A stretch of 64,000 nucleotides of DNA from CAIWHR01 sp963734085 (lineage in GTDB: Bacteria > Pseudomonadota > Gammaproteobacteria > Burkholderiales > Casimicrobiaceae), in contig CAVTFT010000020.1 in assembly GCA_963734085.1 (NCBI GenBank), forward strand, positions 1-64,000. The letters run 5' to 3'. The notes under the pieces were generated by a model. That model was not told the origin of the DNA. It saw only the letters and a program-made list of their open reading frames with translations, and did not search any database. This document shows, piece after piece, positions 1 through 7,286 of this stretch; positions within the stretch are counted from its first letter, which is position 1, and each line of letters begins with the position of its first letter. A program made the translations under genes and the position numbers.

Positions 1-984
1 CGCGTCGTCATCCGAGTAGTAGCCGTAATAGGTGCCGACGTCGCTCTGCCGAGCCTTGTTCAGCACCATCATTACGATCTCGCAGCTGTCGATCGCAGCC
101 AGTGCGTGCTTGACGGCATGCTGAGTCGTGTCATCGGACGAGACGACCATGACGACTTGCCCCATATTTGTCGCCAGCACGCGCGCCTCCGTTGTCGCAA
201 GCAGCGGCGGCGAGTCGAAGATGACGATCCGATCCGGATAACGGCTCGCAAGCTCGGACAGAAGGCTCGCCATCTGCTCGCTTGCGAGGAGCTCCGTTGC
301 TCGCCGGTGCCGGGAGCCTGCCGGCAGGACCGTCAGCTTGTCGATATTGGTCTTCACCAGCGCATCGGCAACATCGATGTCGGTCTTGGTCAAAAGGTCC
401 AGAAGCCCAGGGGAAGGCGGCACGCCGAGCAGATCGGGGATCGACGGGTGGGCTACGTCGCCGTCGACCAGCAGCACCGTGTTGTCGACTTCCATGGCCA
501 CGCTCATGGCCAGGTTGAGCGCGGTAAACGTCTTGCCCTCGCCGGGCAGCGCGCTCGTCACCATGACCAGCGTGCCGTTACGGATCCGCGCACCCGACTT
601 GCCGCGCGCGTTGCGCAGGATCGGTCGCTTGATGACCCGGAACTCGTCGGCGATCTGGGATTTGGGCGCGTCGGGCGTGACGAACCCGAGTGCCTTCAGA
701 CGATCGAGATCGATTTCGACCGGCGGCCGTACAGGTCGCGCCACTGTTGTCGACACACCCGCCGACTGGACCTTCCTTTCCGCGACGGCCGGCAGAGACG
801 GCGGTGCCGCGCCCGGTTCGTGGGCGCGCGCATCGAGTGCGCGGATCATCGCCTCCGGCGTGGGGACGCGCTCGTGGTCCGTTTCGGGTTTGCCATGAGC
901 GGCGGCGGACGAATCCTCTTCCGTCAATGCGCCTGCGCGCCGCAACTCTTCGAGCCGCTTTGCCGCCTGTTCGATAAGGCTCAC
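1..984 (-). CDS. XrtA-associated tyrosine autokinase (BY-kinase), 3' end outside window
   Basis: Cytoplasmic BY-kinase that partners the chain-length protein encoded just upstream and is thought to tune exopolysaccharide polymerisation by autophosphorylating a C-terminal tyrosine cluster. It reads from a GTG at 984 with AGGAG six bases upstream. 328 codons are visible and the frame is still open at the window edge. Residues 1-100 are a poorly conserved linker. The P-loop ALPGEGKT is at 145-152, the Walker A' segment LLVDGDVAHP at 171-180 and the Walker B segment IVIFDSPP at 253-260. The last visible residues, YYGYYSDDDA, begin the tyrosine-rich tail. It starts 10 bases after the stop of the chain-length gene, so the two are surely co-transcribed. 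The family assignment (exopolysaccharide/PEP-CTERM locus kinase) rests on the motifs plus the locus. The exact terminus cannot be seen. Confidence 0.9.
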   Translation of the reverse strand, partial: MSLIEQAAKRLEELRRAGALTEEDSSAAAHGKPETDHERVPTPEAMIRALDARAHEPGAAPPSLPAVAERKVQSAGVSTTVARPVRPPVEIDLDRLKALGFVTPDAPKSQIADEFRVIKRPILRNARGKSGARIRNGTLVMVTSALPGEGKTFTALNLAMSVAMEVDNTVLLVDGDVAHPSIPDLLGVPPSPGLLDLLTKTDIDVADALVKTNIDKLTVLPAGSRHRRATELLASEQMASLLSELASRYPDRIVIFDSPPLLATTEARVLATNMGQVVMVVSSDDTTQHAVKHALAAIDSCEIVMMVLNKARQSDVGTYYGYYSDDDA

Positions 985-994
985 GGTCCGCTCC

Positions 995-2548
995 TCACGC
1001 AATGCGTCCGATGAGAAGAGCGAACGCGAGAACGGCACCGAACGATGCGAGTAGTCCCCCTAGGCCGCCGGCGAATAGGTAAGCGCGGCGGCGCGCGAGA
1101 CGCCGGGAGCCTTCGCTTGGAAGGAAGGATACCGTGCCAAGGAGCGGTCGCGCTGCCACGTCGTGCAGCGTGCGGGCGTCCCGGAACGTCGGCATCACCT
1201 CGTTTGTGACGAAACTCGCCGCCAGTCCGGTGAGTAACGAGAATGCAATGGCCAACCCAAGCAACGTGATGCGTGTCGGCGGAACCGGATCCGGCGACAC
1301 GCGCGGGGGATCGATGATGCGGAATTGGGTGCCGCCGGTGTCCTGCACGCCAACCCCCATCGTCGCCGCTTCGCGCCGGGCGAGGAGCGTCTCGTACGTC
1401 CTCTTCTGGACGTCATAGTCGCGGTTGAGCTGCGCATATTCCGCCTCCGCCTGCGGGATCAGTTGTGCCGAAGCCTTCAATTGCGCAAACTGAGTTTCAT
1501 AGGAGTTGAGCTTCGCGCGCATGGACGCAACGTTGGCCTCGGCATCGGCCAGCGAGACCTTCATCTGCTGATAGACCGGATTGGCATCGGCGGCGGCATC
1601 CCCCGATTTGCCCGATGCGGCGGCCGCCTTCTGCAGCTCCTCGACTTCCTTTGCACGTTGCTCCTCGAGCCGCTTGATCACGCGCCGCGTGCCGACGACA
1701 TCCGGATGCTCGTCGGTATAGGTTCGCAGTAGTTCATCGAGCTTGGTCTTTTGCGCTGTGATTCGCGCGTCGATCTCCGGAACTGCGACCGTCGGAGCCT
1801 GGTCCGGCAAATAGACCGGCGCGACGCCGGCGACCTGGGCCTTGTAGGCGTCGCGCGATTGTTCGGCGGCATTGAGCTCGAGCTTCGCGTTATCGATGTT
1901 GCCCTTCAATTGCGAGAGCCTGGAGAAATAATCCTGTCCGGCCTGCCCGGTGACGCCCATGTACTTGAGCTTGAACTGCTTCAGGCGATCCTCGGCTGCC
2001 TGCAGGGTTTCCTCGTACTGCTTGGTCTGTTCGTCGACGAATTTCATCGCGCTACGCGTGTCCAGTCGCTTGTCCCCCAGGCTCGACTCGACAAAAATCG
2101 TCAGCAGCGACTGGACGACGTTCCTGGCCCTCTCCGGGCTGGGGTTGCGATATGAAATCACGTAGAGATTGTTGGTCACGTTCCCCGTGAGTTGCAGCTG
2201 CTTCATCATCGTGTCGATCAAATCCTCGCGCTCGGCACTCGACTTGATGCGCAGATCCATATCGGCCATGTGGATCAGCTTTTCGACGTTCGGGCGGCTG
2301 ATCAGCGTACGGCTCATCAGGGACACCTGCTGATCGAGGTTGGGCTGGATCGCAAGCCCCGCCATCAGTGGACGAAGGAGCGACTGCGTGTCGACGTACA
2401 CGCGGGCGCTGGCTTCGTACCTCTCGGGTATCCGCAATGCGACGCCAACGGCAACGATGCCAACGATCCACGCGACCGCGAGCCCGATCCATCGGCGATG
2501 CCACATGCCGCGAAGGCGTCCGATCAACTGTTGAAGCAACTCGTCCAT
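995..2548 (-). CDS. XrtA-system polysaccharide chain-length determinant (Wzz/GNVR type)
   Basis: Inner-membrane co-polymerase that sets exopolysaccharide chain length and docks the tyrosine autokinase. The 517-residue protein has a first membrane segment at about 20-38 (WIGLAVAWIVGIVAVGVAL). A long periplasmic coiled-coil region covers about 170-390 and contains a proline-rich stretch near PPRVSPDPVPPTR. Two C-terminal hydrophobic segments lie at about 428-446 and 488-512. This is the usual topology of the XrtA/PEP-CTERM variant, which is longer than classical Wzz. The ATG at 2548 has GAGG about eight bases upstream. The gene sits 50 bases after the export-protein gene and 10 bases before the autokinase, in the conserved order export, chain length, kinase. 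Confidence 0.92.
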   Translation of the reverse strand: MDELLQQLIGRLRGMWHRRWIGLAVAWIVGIVAVGVALRIPERYEASARVYVDTQSLLRPLMAGLAIQPNLDQQVSLMSRTLISRPNVEKLIHMADMDLRIKSSAEREDLIDTMMKQLQLTGNVTNNLYVISYRNPSPERARNVVQSLLTIFVESSLGDKRLDTRSAMKFVDEQTKQYEETLQAAEDRLKQFKLKYMGVTGQAGQDYFSRLSQLKGNIDNAKLELNAAEQSRDAYKAQVAGVAPVYLPDQAPTVAVPEIDARITAQKTKLDELLRTYTDEHPDVVGTRRVIKRLEEQRAKEVEELQKAAAASGKSGDAAADANPVYQQMKVSLADAEANVASMRAKLNSYETQFAQLKASAQLIPQAEAEYAQLNRDYDVQKRTYETLLARREAATMGVGVQDTGGTQFRIIDPPRVSPDPVPPTRITLLGLAIAFSLLTGLAASFVTNEVMPTFRDARTLHDVAARPLLGTVSFLPSEGSRRLARRRAYLFAGGLGGLLASFGAVLAFALLIGRIA

Positions 2549-2598
2549 GGCAATGACCTCGTGTCAGGAGGCGATTCGGAATCGGCGCGCGCGGCTGC

Positions 2599-3243
2599 CT
2601 AGAACCAGCTTTGCGGAATGATCAGGATGTCGCCGGGGCGCATGTCGACGTTCGCCGTGACGTCGCCGCGCTTCACCAAGTCCTGGAGACGCACGCTGTA
2701 GGATTTACCGCCCTCGTCGGCGCGGAAGATGCTCGCTTTGTTACCGTCGGCGAAATCGGTGAGACCACCGACGGCGATCATCACGTCAAGCAGGGTCATG
2801 TTCTTGCGAAAGGCCAGGATCTGCGGCCTCGCGGCCTCCCCGACGACGCGGATCTGGGCGTCGGTCGGCCCGACGAAGGTCGTGACGACGACGGTGACGA
2901 CGGGATCCCGGATGTACTTGGCGAGTGCCTGCTCGATGTCCTTCGCGAGTTCCGTCGGCGTCTTCCCGAGCGCGGGGATGTCGTCCGCCAGCGGGGTCGT
3001 CACCTTGCCGTCCGGGCGTACCGGAACGACCATCGACAGCTCCGGGTTGCGCCAGACGATGATGTTGATGGTATCGAGCGATCCAATCTTGTACTGGAAG
3101 TCGGACGATGCCGCCGCGCGCGGTGCCGGCGGGTACGTCTCGCAGCCGACCATGAAAATGGCGAGGGCACCGCCGGTGACGTAGGCGATATTGCGGAGGT
3201 TGCTGGCCAGCCCGACTCGGTGGCTTGCCCAGATCGATTTCAT
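2599..3243 (-). CDS. XrtA/PEP-CTERM exopolysaccharide export lipoprotein (Wza-like)
   Basis: Outer-membrane polysaccharide export protein of the Poly_export/SLBB type, 214 residues, first visible gene of the exopolysaccharide operon. The N-terminus has a hydrophobic stretch ending in IFMVGC, a lipobox with the acylated cysteine near residue 34. The Poly_export domain follows (DFQYKIGSLDTINIIVW, then RPDGKVTTPLADDIPALG). A single SLBB-like segment follows (IRVVGEAARPQILAFRKNMTLLDVMIAVGG), and the protein ends MRPGDILIIPQSWF. Compact length and a single SLBB domain are typical of the PEP-CTERM-associated subfamily. The ATG at 3243 is preceded by GGGAGGAAAGC, a strong ribosome binding site. Confidence 0.93.
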   Translation of the reverse strand: MKSIWASHRVGLASNLRNIAYVTGGALAIFMVGCETYPPAPRAAASSDFQYKIGSLDTINIIVWRNPELSMVVPVRPDGKVTTPLADDIPALGKTPTELAKDIEQALAKYIRDPVVTVVVTTFVGPTDAQIRVVGEAARPQILAFRKNMTLLDVMIAVGGLTDFADGNKASIFRADEGGKSYSVRLQDLVKRGDVTANVDMRPGDILIIPQSWF

Positions 3244-3446
3244 GCTTTCCTCCCGGATCGACGGCGACGGAAAGCGATGTTAACACTAACTAATTCACGT
3301 GTTGACCCGTCCGGCGGGCAGCGCGGACATTTCATGCCGCTGGCTTGGAATGTCATGCCCAGCACGTAGTGTGCAAGATTGCGAACTGGCGAAACCGGGG
3401 CGGTCGGGCGATCCGCGATCAAAGATCGATCGGCTGACGCGAGGCG

Positions 3447-3460
3447 GCACAGGGGTCGCC
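3447..3460 (-). promoter_or_regulatory. weak sigma-54-like site upstream of the export operon
   Basis: Within the 329-base non-coding gap 3244-3572, the minus strand shows GG (3460-3459), ten bases, then GC (3448-3447), with TGTGC at the -12 side like two of the PEP-CTERM promoters. The -24 side (GGGGCGACC) matches the TGGCAC consensus poorly. The support is positional: it lies about 68 bp from the centre of the shared 17-bp motif at 3520-3536, the same order of spacing seen at the PEP-CTERM genes. Otherwise I see no convincing sigma-70 promoter in this gap, and nothing that looks coding. Confidence 0.2.
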
Positions 3461-3519
3461 CCGTCGTCGAGAATCGCTCGAATTTCGGCAATCGCCCGGT
3501 TTGTTCAATAATTCGAAGT

Positions 3520-3536
3520 CGTCGAATATTTTTACA
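3520..3536 (+). promoter_or_regulatory. copy 4 of the shared 17-bp motif (candidate activator site)
   Basis: The sequence CGTCGAATATTTTTACA fits YGTCGA-N5-YTTACA exactly. It sits in the gap between the Ig-repeat gene and the exopolysaccharide operon, about 285 bp upstream of the export gene. Its orientation relative to the nearest promoter-bearing gene is opposite to that of the other three copies. The motif is a partial dyad (TGT at one end, ACA at the other), so orientation may not matter. Function as an enhancer site for the operon is inferred. Confidence 0.5.
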
Positions 3537-3572
3537 AGTGAACACCGTTGTGGGGCGCCGTTGCCATAAGAA

Positions 3573-5726
3573 TTATTGACAGACCGTTCCGGCGCTTCCC
3601 GTGAACAGGAAGCGTGTAAGCGGCTTCGCCTGGGTCACGGGCGCACCCATGCCTGCCAACTGTATGGTGTAGGTGAATGTCCCGTCGTTCCCATCGACGA
3701 ACGTGAGCGTCGCCACGCCAACCGTCTGATTCGGCGTCAGGTCGCTCGAACGGTAGCTGTCGAAACGGGGACCCGAAGTTCGCAGCAAGGGTCCCGTGTA
3801 GACGTTTGCGGCCCCAACCCTTTTCATCAGGCCGGACAGCCACAAGGGGGTGCCGTCCAGATCGTACGTGTACCACGTAGCGAAGAGGGTGTCGCCCTGA
3901 TGCGCAAGATTCACTCCCCAACCCGATTCGTCTCCGCCTGGCACCCACCACAGATCCTGGTAGTTGGTTGCGCTTGCCAAGTCTGGCGAGGCACTGTAAC
4001 TGCAAGAGACTTGCGGGCCCGTGCCGAGATCGAATCGGGCAATCGTCTTGGATTGCGAAACGCCGTTGACCGTGTAATCGAAGACGGCGTTGTCGCCATC
4101 GCCAAACGTCAGTGCGCCATCCCCCACTTGGGTTGGCACGCCCGACCCGGTAAAGCTGCGGAACGACGGGCCATGGTCGACGTAGATCGCGCCGGCATAG
4201 GTATCGCTTGCTGGCGAGATGCGGTTGGCAAGCATCGACAACCACAATGCCTTACCGTTTGCGTCGTAGGTGTACCAGGTTGCGAAAACCTGGTCGCCCT
4301 GGTGAACGAAATTGATTCCCCAGCCGGACTCGGCGCCACCGGGTACCCACCACAGTCCCTGATAGTTGGCGAGCAGGCGTTTTGCAACGGTGACGGTCAC
4401 AGTCGCGGAGGCATTGTTGCCGGCGGCGTCGAAGGCGACCGCCGTCAAATTCGACTTCAGGCGAGTGGCGCTGGTGGAATCCCATGTTGTCTGGTAGGGA
4501 GCACTGGCGTCGGTACCCACGAGCTGACCGTCGGCGTAGAAATCCACTCGTGAAACGCTAACGTTATCGCTGGCGGTTGCCGCAATCGTGACAGTTCCCG
4601 AGACCAGACCGCCGGTTGGCGAGATGATGCTGACCGTGGGCGGCGTCGTGTCTGGCGGCGATCCGCCGCCGCCGTTGGCGACGTTGACGGTCACGATCGC
4701 GGATTGGGTCGAGTTGCCCGCCGCGTCGTAAGCCCGGGCCCGCAAGGTTGCAGAGCCGTTGGCAAGCTTAGTGGTGTCCCACGAGTACTGGTAAGGCGCT
4801 GCGCTATCGGTGCTGACGAGCGCGCCGTTGACGTAGAAATCCACGTGGGTGACGCCGACGTTGTCGCTGGCGTTGGCGGAAATCGTGACCGTCCCCGAGA
4901 CGTTGCCCCCCGTAGGCGACGTGATGCTGGCCGTCGGCGGCGTCGTGTCCGGTGGGGGTGCATTGGCCACCGTGACAGTCACGATCGCCGATTGGGTCGA
5001 GTTGCCGGCCGCATCGAAAGCCACCGCGCGCAACGTCGCCGCGCCGTTGGCAAGCGACGTGGTGTTCCACGAATACTGGTAGGGCGACGCGCTGTCGCTG
5101 AAGGCGGGCGCGCCGTTGACATAGAAATCCACGTGGGTGACGCCGACGTTGTCGCTGGCGGTAGCGGAAACCGTGACCGTCCCGGAGACGTTGCCGCCGG
5201 TGGGCGAGGTGATGCTGACCGTCGGCGGCGTGGTGTCAGGGGGCGGACCTAGGCCGGGAAACTGTGTCGGAAATTTCAAGTAGTTATCCGGCGTGTATCC
5301 ACCGTTGGTAGACACGCCGGTGTACTCCGTCAGGACCATGGCGACATACCAAAGGCCACCGGGAGGATTAGTAAATGGGACCGCCCCTGACGTGACGTTG
5401 CTGAGCGACGCGCCAGCAGCCAACGGACCGATGGCGTACTGCCCCATCTTGTAACCTGACGTAAACGAGCCCGAAAATGGGGTGGGCGTCGCCCAAAGTT
5501 CCATGCGCAACTGCCCCGAGGTGCTGGCGCCGAAGTTTTGTATCTTGTCGGCGGTCATGATCACGCTAACGCCGTTGGTGCTATATCCGACAGAGCCGAC
5601 GAAGCGCACATTGGTGGCGCAGGCAGCGGATGCGATCGCAGCGAGGAACAGCGACGTGAGGCCGCGCACCCAACGAGCTGACGTGGGTTTGATGTGCAAC
5701 ATTGTTGATCTAAGGGTCACCGCCAT
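3573..5726 (-). CDS. secreted protein with three Ig-like repeats and two WWVPGG repeats
   Basis: Exported multidomain protein of unknown function, probably a surface or matrix protein. After a signal peptide (hydrophobic GLTSLFLAAIASAACA), an N-terminal domain of about 120 residues is followed by three Ig-like repeats starting with DTTPPT at about residues 165, 260 and 357. Each carries SPTGG, DFY and AFDAAGN motifs (Big_7-like). The C-terminal third holds two copies of a domain beginning LWWVPGG (near 457 and 589), followed by ESGWG, HQGD and FATWYTYD, a unit seen in many proteobacterial proteins of unknown role. There is no PEP-CTERM tail. The start is uncertain. ATG 5726 directly abuts AAGGGG, GTG 5720 lies six bases from it, and a TTG at 5780 and an ATG at 5702 are alternatives. 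Proximity to the exopolysaccharide operon suggests a matrix role. Confidence 0.75.
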   Translation of the reverse strand: MAVTLRSTMLHIKPTSARWVRGLTSLFLAAIASAACATNVRFVGSVGYSTNGVSVIMTADKIQNFGASTSGQLRMELWATPTPFSGSFTSGYKMGQYAIGPLAAGASLSNVTSGAVPFTNPPGGLWYVAMVLTEYTGVSTNGGYTPDNYLKFPTQFPGLGPPPDTTPPTVSITSPTGGNVSGTVTVSATASDNVGVTHVDFYVNGAPAFSDSASPYQYSWNTTSLANGAATLRAVAFDAAGNSTQSAIVTVTVANAPPPDTTPPTASITSPTGGNVSGTVTISANASDNVGVTHVDFYVNGALVSTDSAAPYQYSWDTTKLANGSATLRARAYDAAGNSTQSAIVTVNVANGGGGSPPDTTPPTVSIISPTGGLVSGTVTIAATASDNVSVSRVDFYADGQLVGTDASAPYQTTWDSTSATRLKSNLTAVAFDAAGNNASATVTVTVAKRLLANYQGLWWVPGGAESGWGINFVHQGDQVFATWYTYDANGKALWLSMLANRISPASDTYAGAIYVDHGPSFRSFTGSGVPTQVGDGALTFGDGDNAVFDYTVNGVSQSKTIARFDLGTGPQVSCSYSASPDLASATNYQDLWWVPGGDESGWGVNLAHQGDTLFATWYTYDLDGTPLWLSGLMKRVGAANVYTGPLLRTSGPRFDSYRSSDLTPNQTVGVATLTFVDGNDGTFTYTIQLAGMGAPVTQAKPLTRFLFTGSAGTVCQ

Positions 5727-5790
5727 CCCCTTCCCGGGGAGAGTTCCCTTGACAAGCGGGATCGTCCTAATCCGTCTCAAATCAGGAACG

Positions 5791-5821
5791 ATTCTACCAT
5801 GACATTTGCATATTATGCCAA
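5791..5821 (-). promoter_or_regulatory. candidate sigma-70 promoter with 19-base spacer overlapping a dyad
   Basis: Minus-strand TTGGCA (5821-5816) and TAGAAT (5796-5791) are separated by 19 bases, each matching five of six consensus positions. The predicted transcript would begin near 5784, downstream of which the ATG at 5726 and GTG at 5720 give a short leader. This argues against the TTG at 5780 as the start. The -35 side lies inside a 37-bp palindrome. Confidence 0.45.
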
Positions 5822-5831
5822 CAGCATGGTA
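5795..5831. repeat. 37-bp nested palindrome upstream of the Ig-repeat gene
   Basis: TACCATG (5795-5801) and CATGGTA (5825-5831) form a perfect inverted pair. Inside it GCATA-T-TATGC (5808-5818) is also a perfect dyad with the same centre, 5813. Fourteen of eighteen arm positions pair overall. It overlaps the -35 region of the candidate promoter, as an operator would. Confidence 0.6.
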
Positions 5832-6033
5832 TCAGATGGAGCTGCGGCGCAGGAGGAAATGCGTGGAAGTACCGGTTATTCGTTGGATGTCTTTTAATTT
5901 CAGTAGCTTACGATATAGAGCAGCACCTGCAATCGTAGGCGCGCGCCCTGTTTGAACTGGACGACTTGTGGTTCGTCCTTGGCGTGCGCCCCCAGGAGAC
6001 GCTGAGGCTACCGCTCTGTTTTGAGGTGAGGGC

Positions 6034-6063
6034 AAAAAAAACCCCGCCAACTTGGCGGGGTTT
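6034..6063 (-). terminator. rho-independent terminator of the first PEP-CTERM gene
   Basis: CCCCGCC (6042-6048) pairs with GGCGGGG (6054-6060) around a five-base loop and is followed, reading the minus strand, by a run of eight T. It lies about 30 bases beyond the stop at 6094. Confidence 0.9.
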
Positions 6064-6093
6064 CTGAGGCCTAAAATGCCAGCGTGACTCAGC

Positions 6094-6750
6094 TCAGCTC
6101 TGCTTACGGCGGCGTATGAAACCCAGTCCCGCAAGGGCAACGCCAAGCAGCGCCAGCGATGTGGGTTCAGGCGCACTGGTGTTGGTGCCGTTCGCCGTCA
6201 AGCTATACGTATAACCGCCCGAATAGTTGCTGAAACACTTAATATTGGTGAGCGAATGACAACTCCCGGTTAACGCAAGCGTTCCGGCGAACGTCGTGTC
6301 GCTGAATCCGGCGTGCGACACCGTTCCGTCGATATCGAGGGTCGCGCCATCGGTGCAGTTACCCGCCTTGCAACTAAACGCGGCAAAGCCTCCGAGCGAC
6401 GCGTTCTCAATGTTGAAGGTAAAACCGTCGGAGGTCACGATCTCATTCAGAATGCCGCATCCTGCGCCCGGGCAGGGGGAGAAGGTCCACGTATTAGCGG
6501 TGGATTTGCCAATCGCACCCACAAAATCGAGACTGCCACCACTTTCATTGCCAGACGGCTGGGGCAGCGCGGATACGAACATGGTCAGGAGCGTCACGAT
6601 GCCCGACTGACCCGTGGGCAGGGACGCCGTAAGAAGTCCGTCAGAGACCGTCAGACTTCCGTTGATGAACGGCAGAGCTTGTGCAGGCGATGCGACCAAC
6701 CCAATGGCCAGGACACCTGCGGCTACGGCTGCCTTACAGATTTTGAGCAT
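6094..6750 (-). CDS. PEP-CTERM sorting domain protein A
   Basis: Exported protein carrying the C-terminal sorting signal cut by exosortase XrtA. The tail APEPTSLALLGVALAG followed by LGFIRRRKQS gives the PEP motif, a membrane segment and a basic end. The N-terminus is a signal peptide (AAVAAGVLAIGLVASPAQA). The ATG at 6750 has GAGGGG eight bases upstream. A GTG three codons earlier (6759) abuts that site and is less likely. The mature part has spaced cysteine pairs (CPGAGC, CKAGNC, CHSLTNIKC), suggesting disulphides in a secreted fold. No enzyme domain is recognisable. It has its own sigma-54 promoter and terminator, so it is a single-gene unit. It is transcribed divergently from protein B. 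Confidence 0.92.
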   Translation of the reverse strand: MLKICKAAVAAGVLAIGLVASPAQALPFINGSLTVSDGLLTASLPTGQSGIVTLLTMFVSALPQPSGNESGGSLDFVGAIGKSTANTWTFSPCPGAGCGILNEIVTSDGFTFNIENASLGGFAAFSCKAGNCTDGATLDIDGTVSHAGFSDTTFAGTLALTGSCHSLTNIKCFSNYSGGYTYSLTANGTNTSAPEPTSLALLGVALAGLGFIRRRKQS

Positions 6751-6806
6751 TTTGCACACCCCTCGAACGCGTTGGCACCGAAAAATATCGGGGACACCAC
6801 CTTGGT

Positions 6807-6823
6807 AGCAGTTGGCGTGCCAA
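6807..6823 (-). promoter_or_regulatory. sigma-54 (-24/-12) promoter of PEP-CTERM gene A
   Basis: The minus strand reads TTGGCACGCCAACTGCT, with GG and GC exactly ten bases apart, matching the RpoN consensus TTGGCACG-N4-TTGCW almost perfectly. The predicted start of transcription is near 6796, about 45 bases before the ATG at 6750. Confidence 0.88.
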
Positions 6824-6886
6824 GATTTCTAACTCGTTCCATAACAGTGGCTTAGCGCATTGCGCGCGCATCGCCAGAGAGCACAA

Positions 6887-6903
6887 TGTAAACCACATCG
6901 ACA
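6887..6903 (-). promoter_or_regulatory. copy 1 of the shared 17-bp motif (candidate activator site)
   Basis: The minus strand reads TGTCGATGTGGTTTACA, fitting YGTCGA-N5-YTTACA. Its centre lies about 75 bp upstream of the -24 element (near -99), a normal distance for an enhancer-binding protein. The rest of the 536-base gap 6751-7286 between the divergent PEP-CTERM genes holds the matching site and promoter for gene B and nothing that looks coding. Confidence 0.65.
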
Positions 6904-7055
6904 ATCCCACATCCGGAGGCCATAGATTTCCAAGTGACCTGCTCGGCCCTCGGCTTGTACCTGGATCCACCGCGGATCCGTCTCGGACGCTAGGCTGGGC
7001 ATCTTGCCCTGCTAGTGTGCGAGGGGTATGCGCCTCACCCGCCCGACAGTTTGAT

Positions 7056-7072
7056 CGTCGAACAAATTTACA
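7056..7072 (+). promoter_or_regulatory. copy 2 of the shared 17-bp motif (candidate activator site)
   Basis: CGTCGAACAAATTTACA fits YGTCGA-N5-YTTACA and points toward gene B. Its centre is about 94 bp upstream of the -24 element, roughly two helical turns further out than at genes A and C, so face-of-helix placement would be kept. Confidence 0.65.
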
Positions 7073-7155
7073 TGTATCAATTCTAATAGATGACACCGCT
7101 TAATCGGATTTCGCATACCTTTGAAAGCGATGAGGTTTTCGGGCTCATAGGCATC

Positions 7156-7172
7156 CTGGCACACGCTGTGCT
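7156..7172 (+). promoter_or_regulatory. sigma-54 (-24/-12) promoter of PEP-CTERM gene B
   Basis: CTGGCACACGCTGTGCT has GG (7158-7159) and GC (7170-7171) with exact ten-base spacing and the invariant TGGCAC and TGCT blocks. The predicted transcript starts near 7183 and has a leader of about 100 bases before the ATG at 7287. Confidence 0.87.
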
Positions 7173-7286
7173 TATTAAGTAGATAAGCGTTCGCAGAGAT
7201 TGCGGGGTGGAACCCTACGCACGGTTTTACCAACGTTGGGAAACGGAAATCCGCATGCTTACTGAGCGTTTCACACGACAAGTGGC

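Noticed and set aside
106..1014. Open frames on the plus strand over the left edge
   Set aside because: The minus strand here encodes an intact tyrosine autokinase with P-loop, Walker A' and Walker B motifs; the plus-strand products show no domain.
3240..3545. 101-codon minus-strand frame in the gap before the export operon
   Set aside because: No ribosome binding site, no domain and R/S-rich composition; it overlaps the regulatory region.
5806..5821. TTGGCATAATATGCAA on the minus strand as a sigma-54 promoter for the Ig-repeat gene
   Set aside because: GG and GC are eight, not ten, bases apart, and sigma-54 does not tolerate that; it is better read as part of the palindrome.
5832..6176. 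114-codon minus-strand frame between the Ig-repeat gene and PEP-CTERM gene A
   Set aside because: It runs through the terminator hairpin and the 3' end of gene A in another frame and has no family signature.
6950..6990. GGATCC...GGATCC inverted pair in the divergent PEP-CTERM intergenic region as an operator
   Set aside because: It is a short pair of identical self-complementary hexamers with no match near the other promoters; likely chance.
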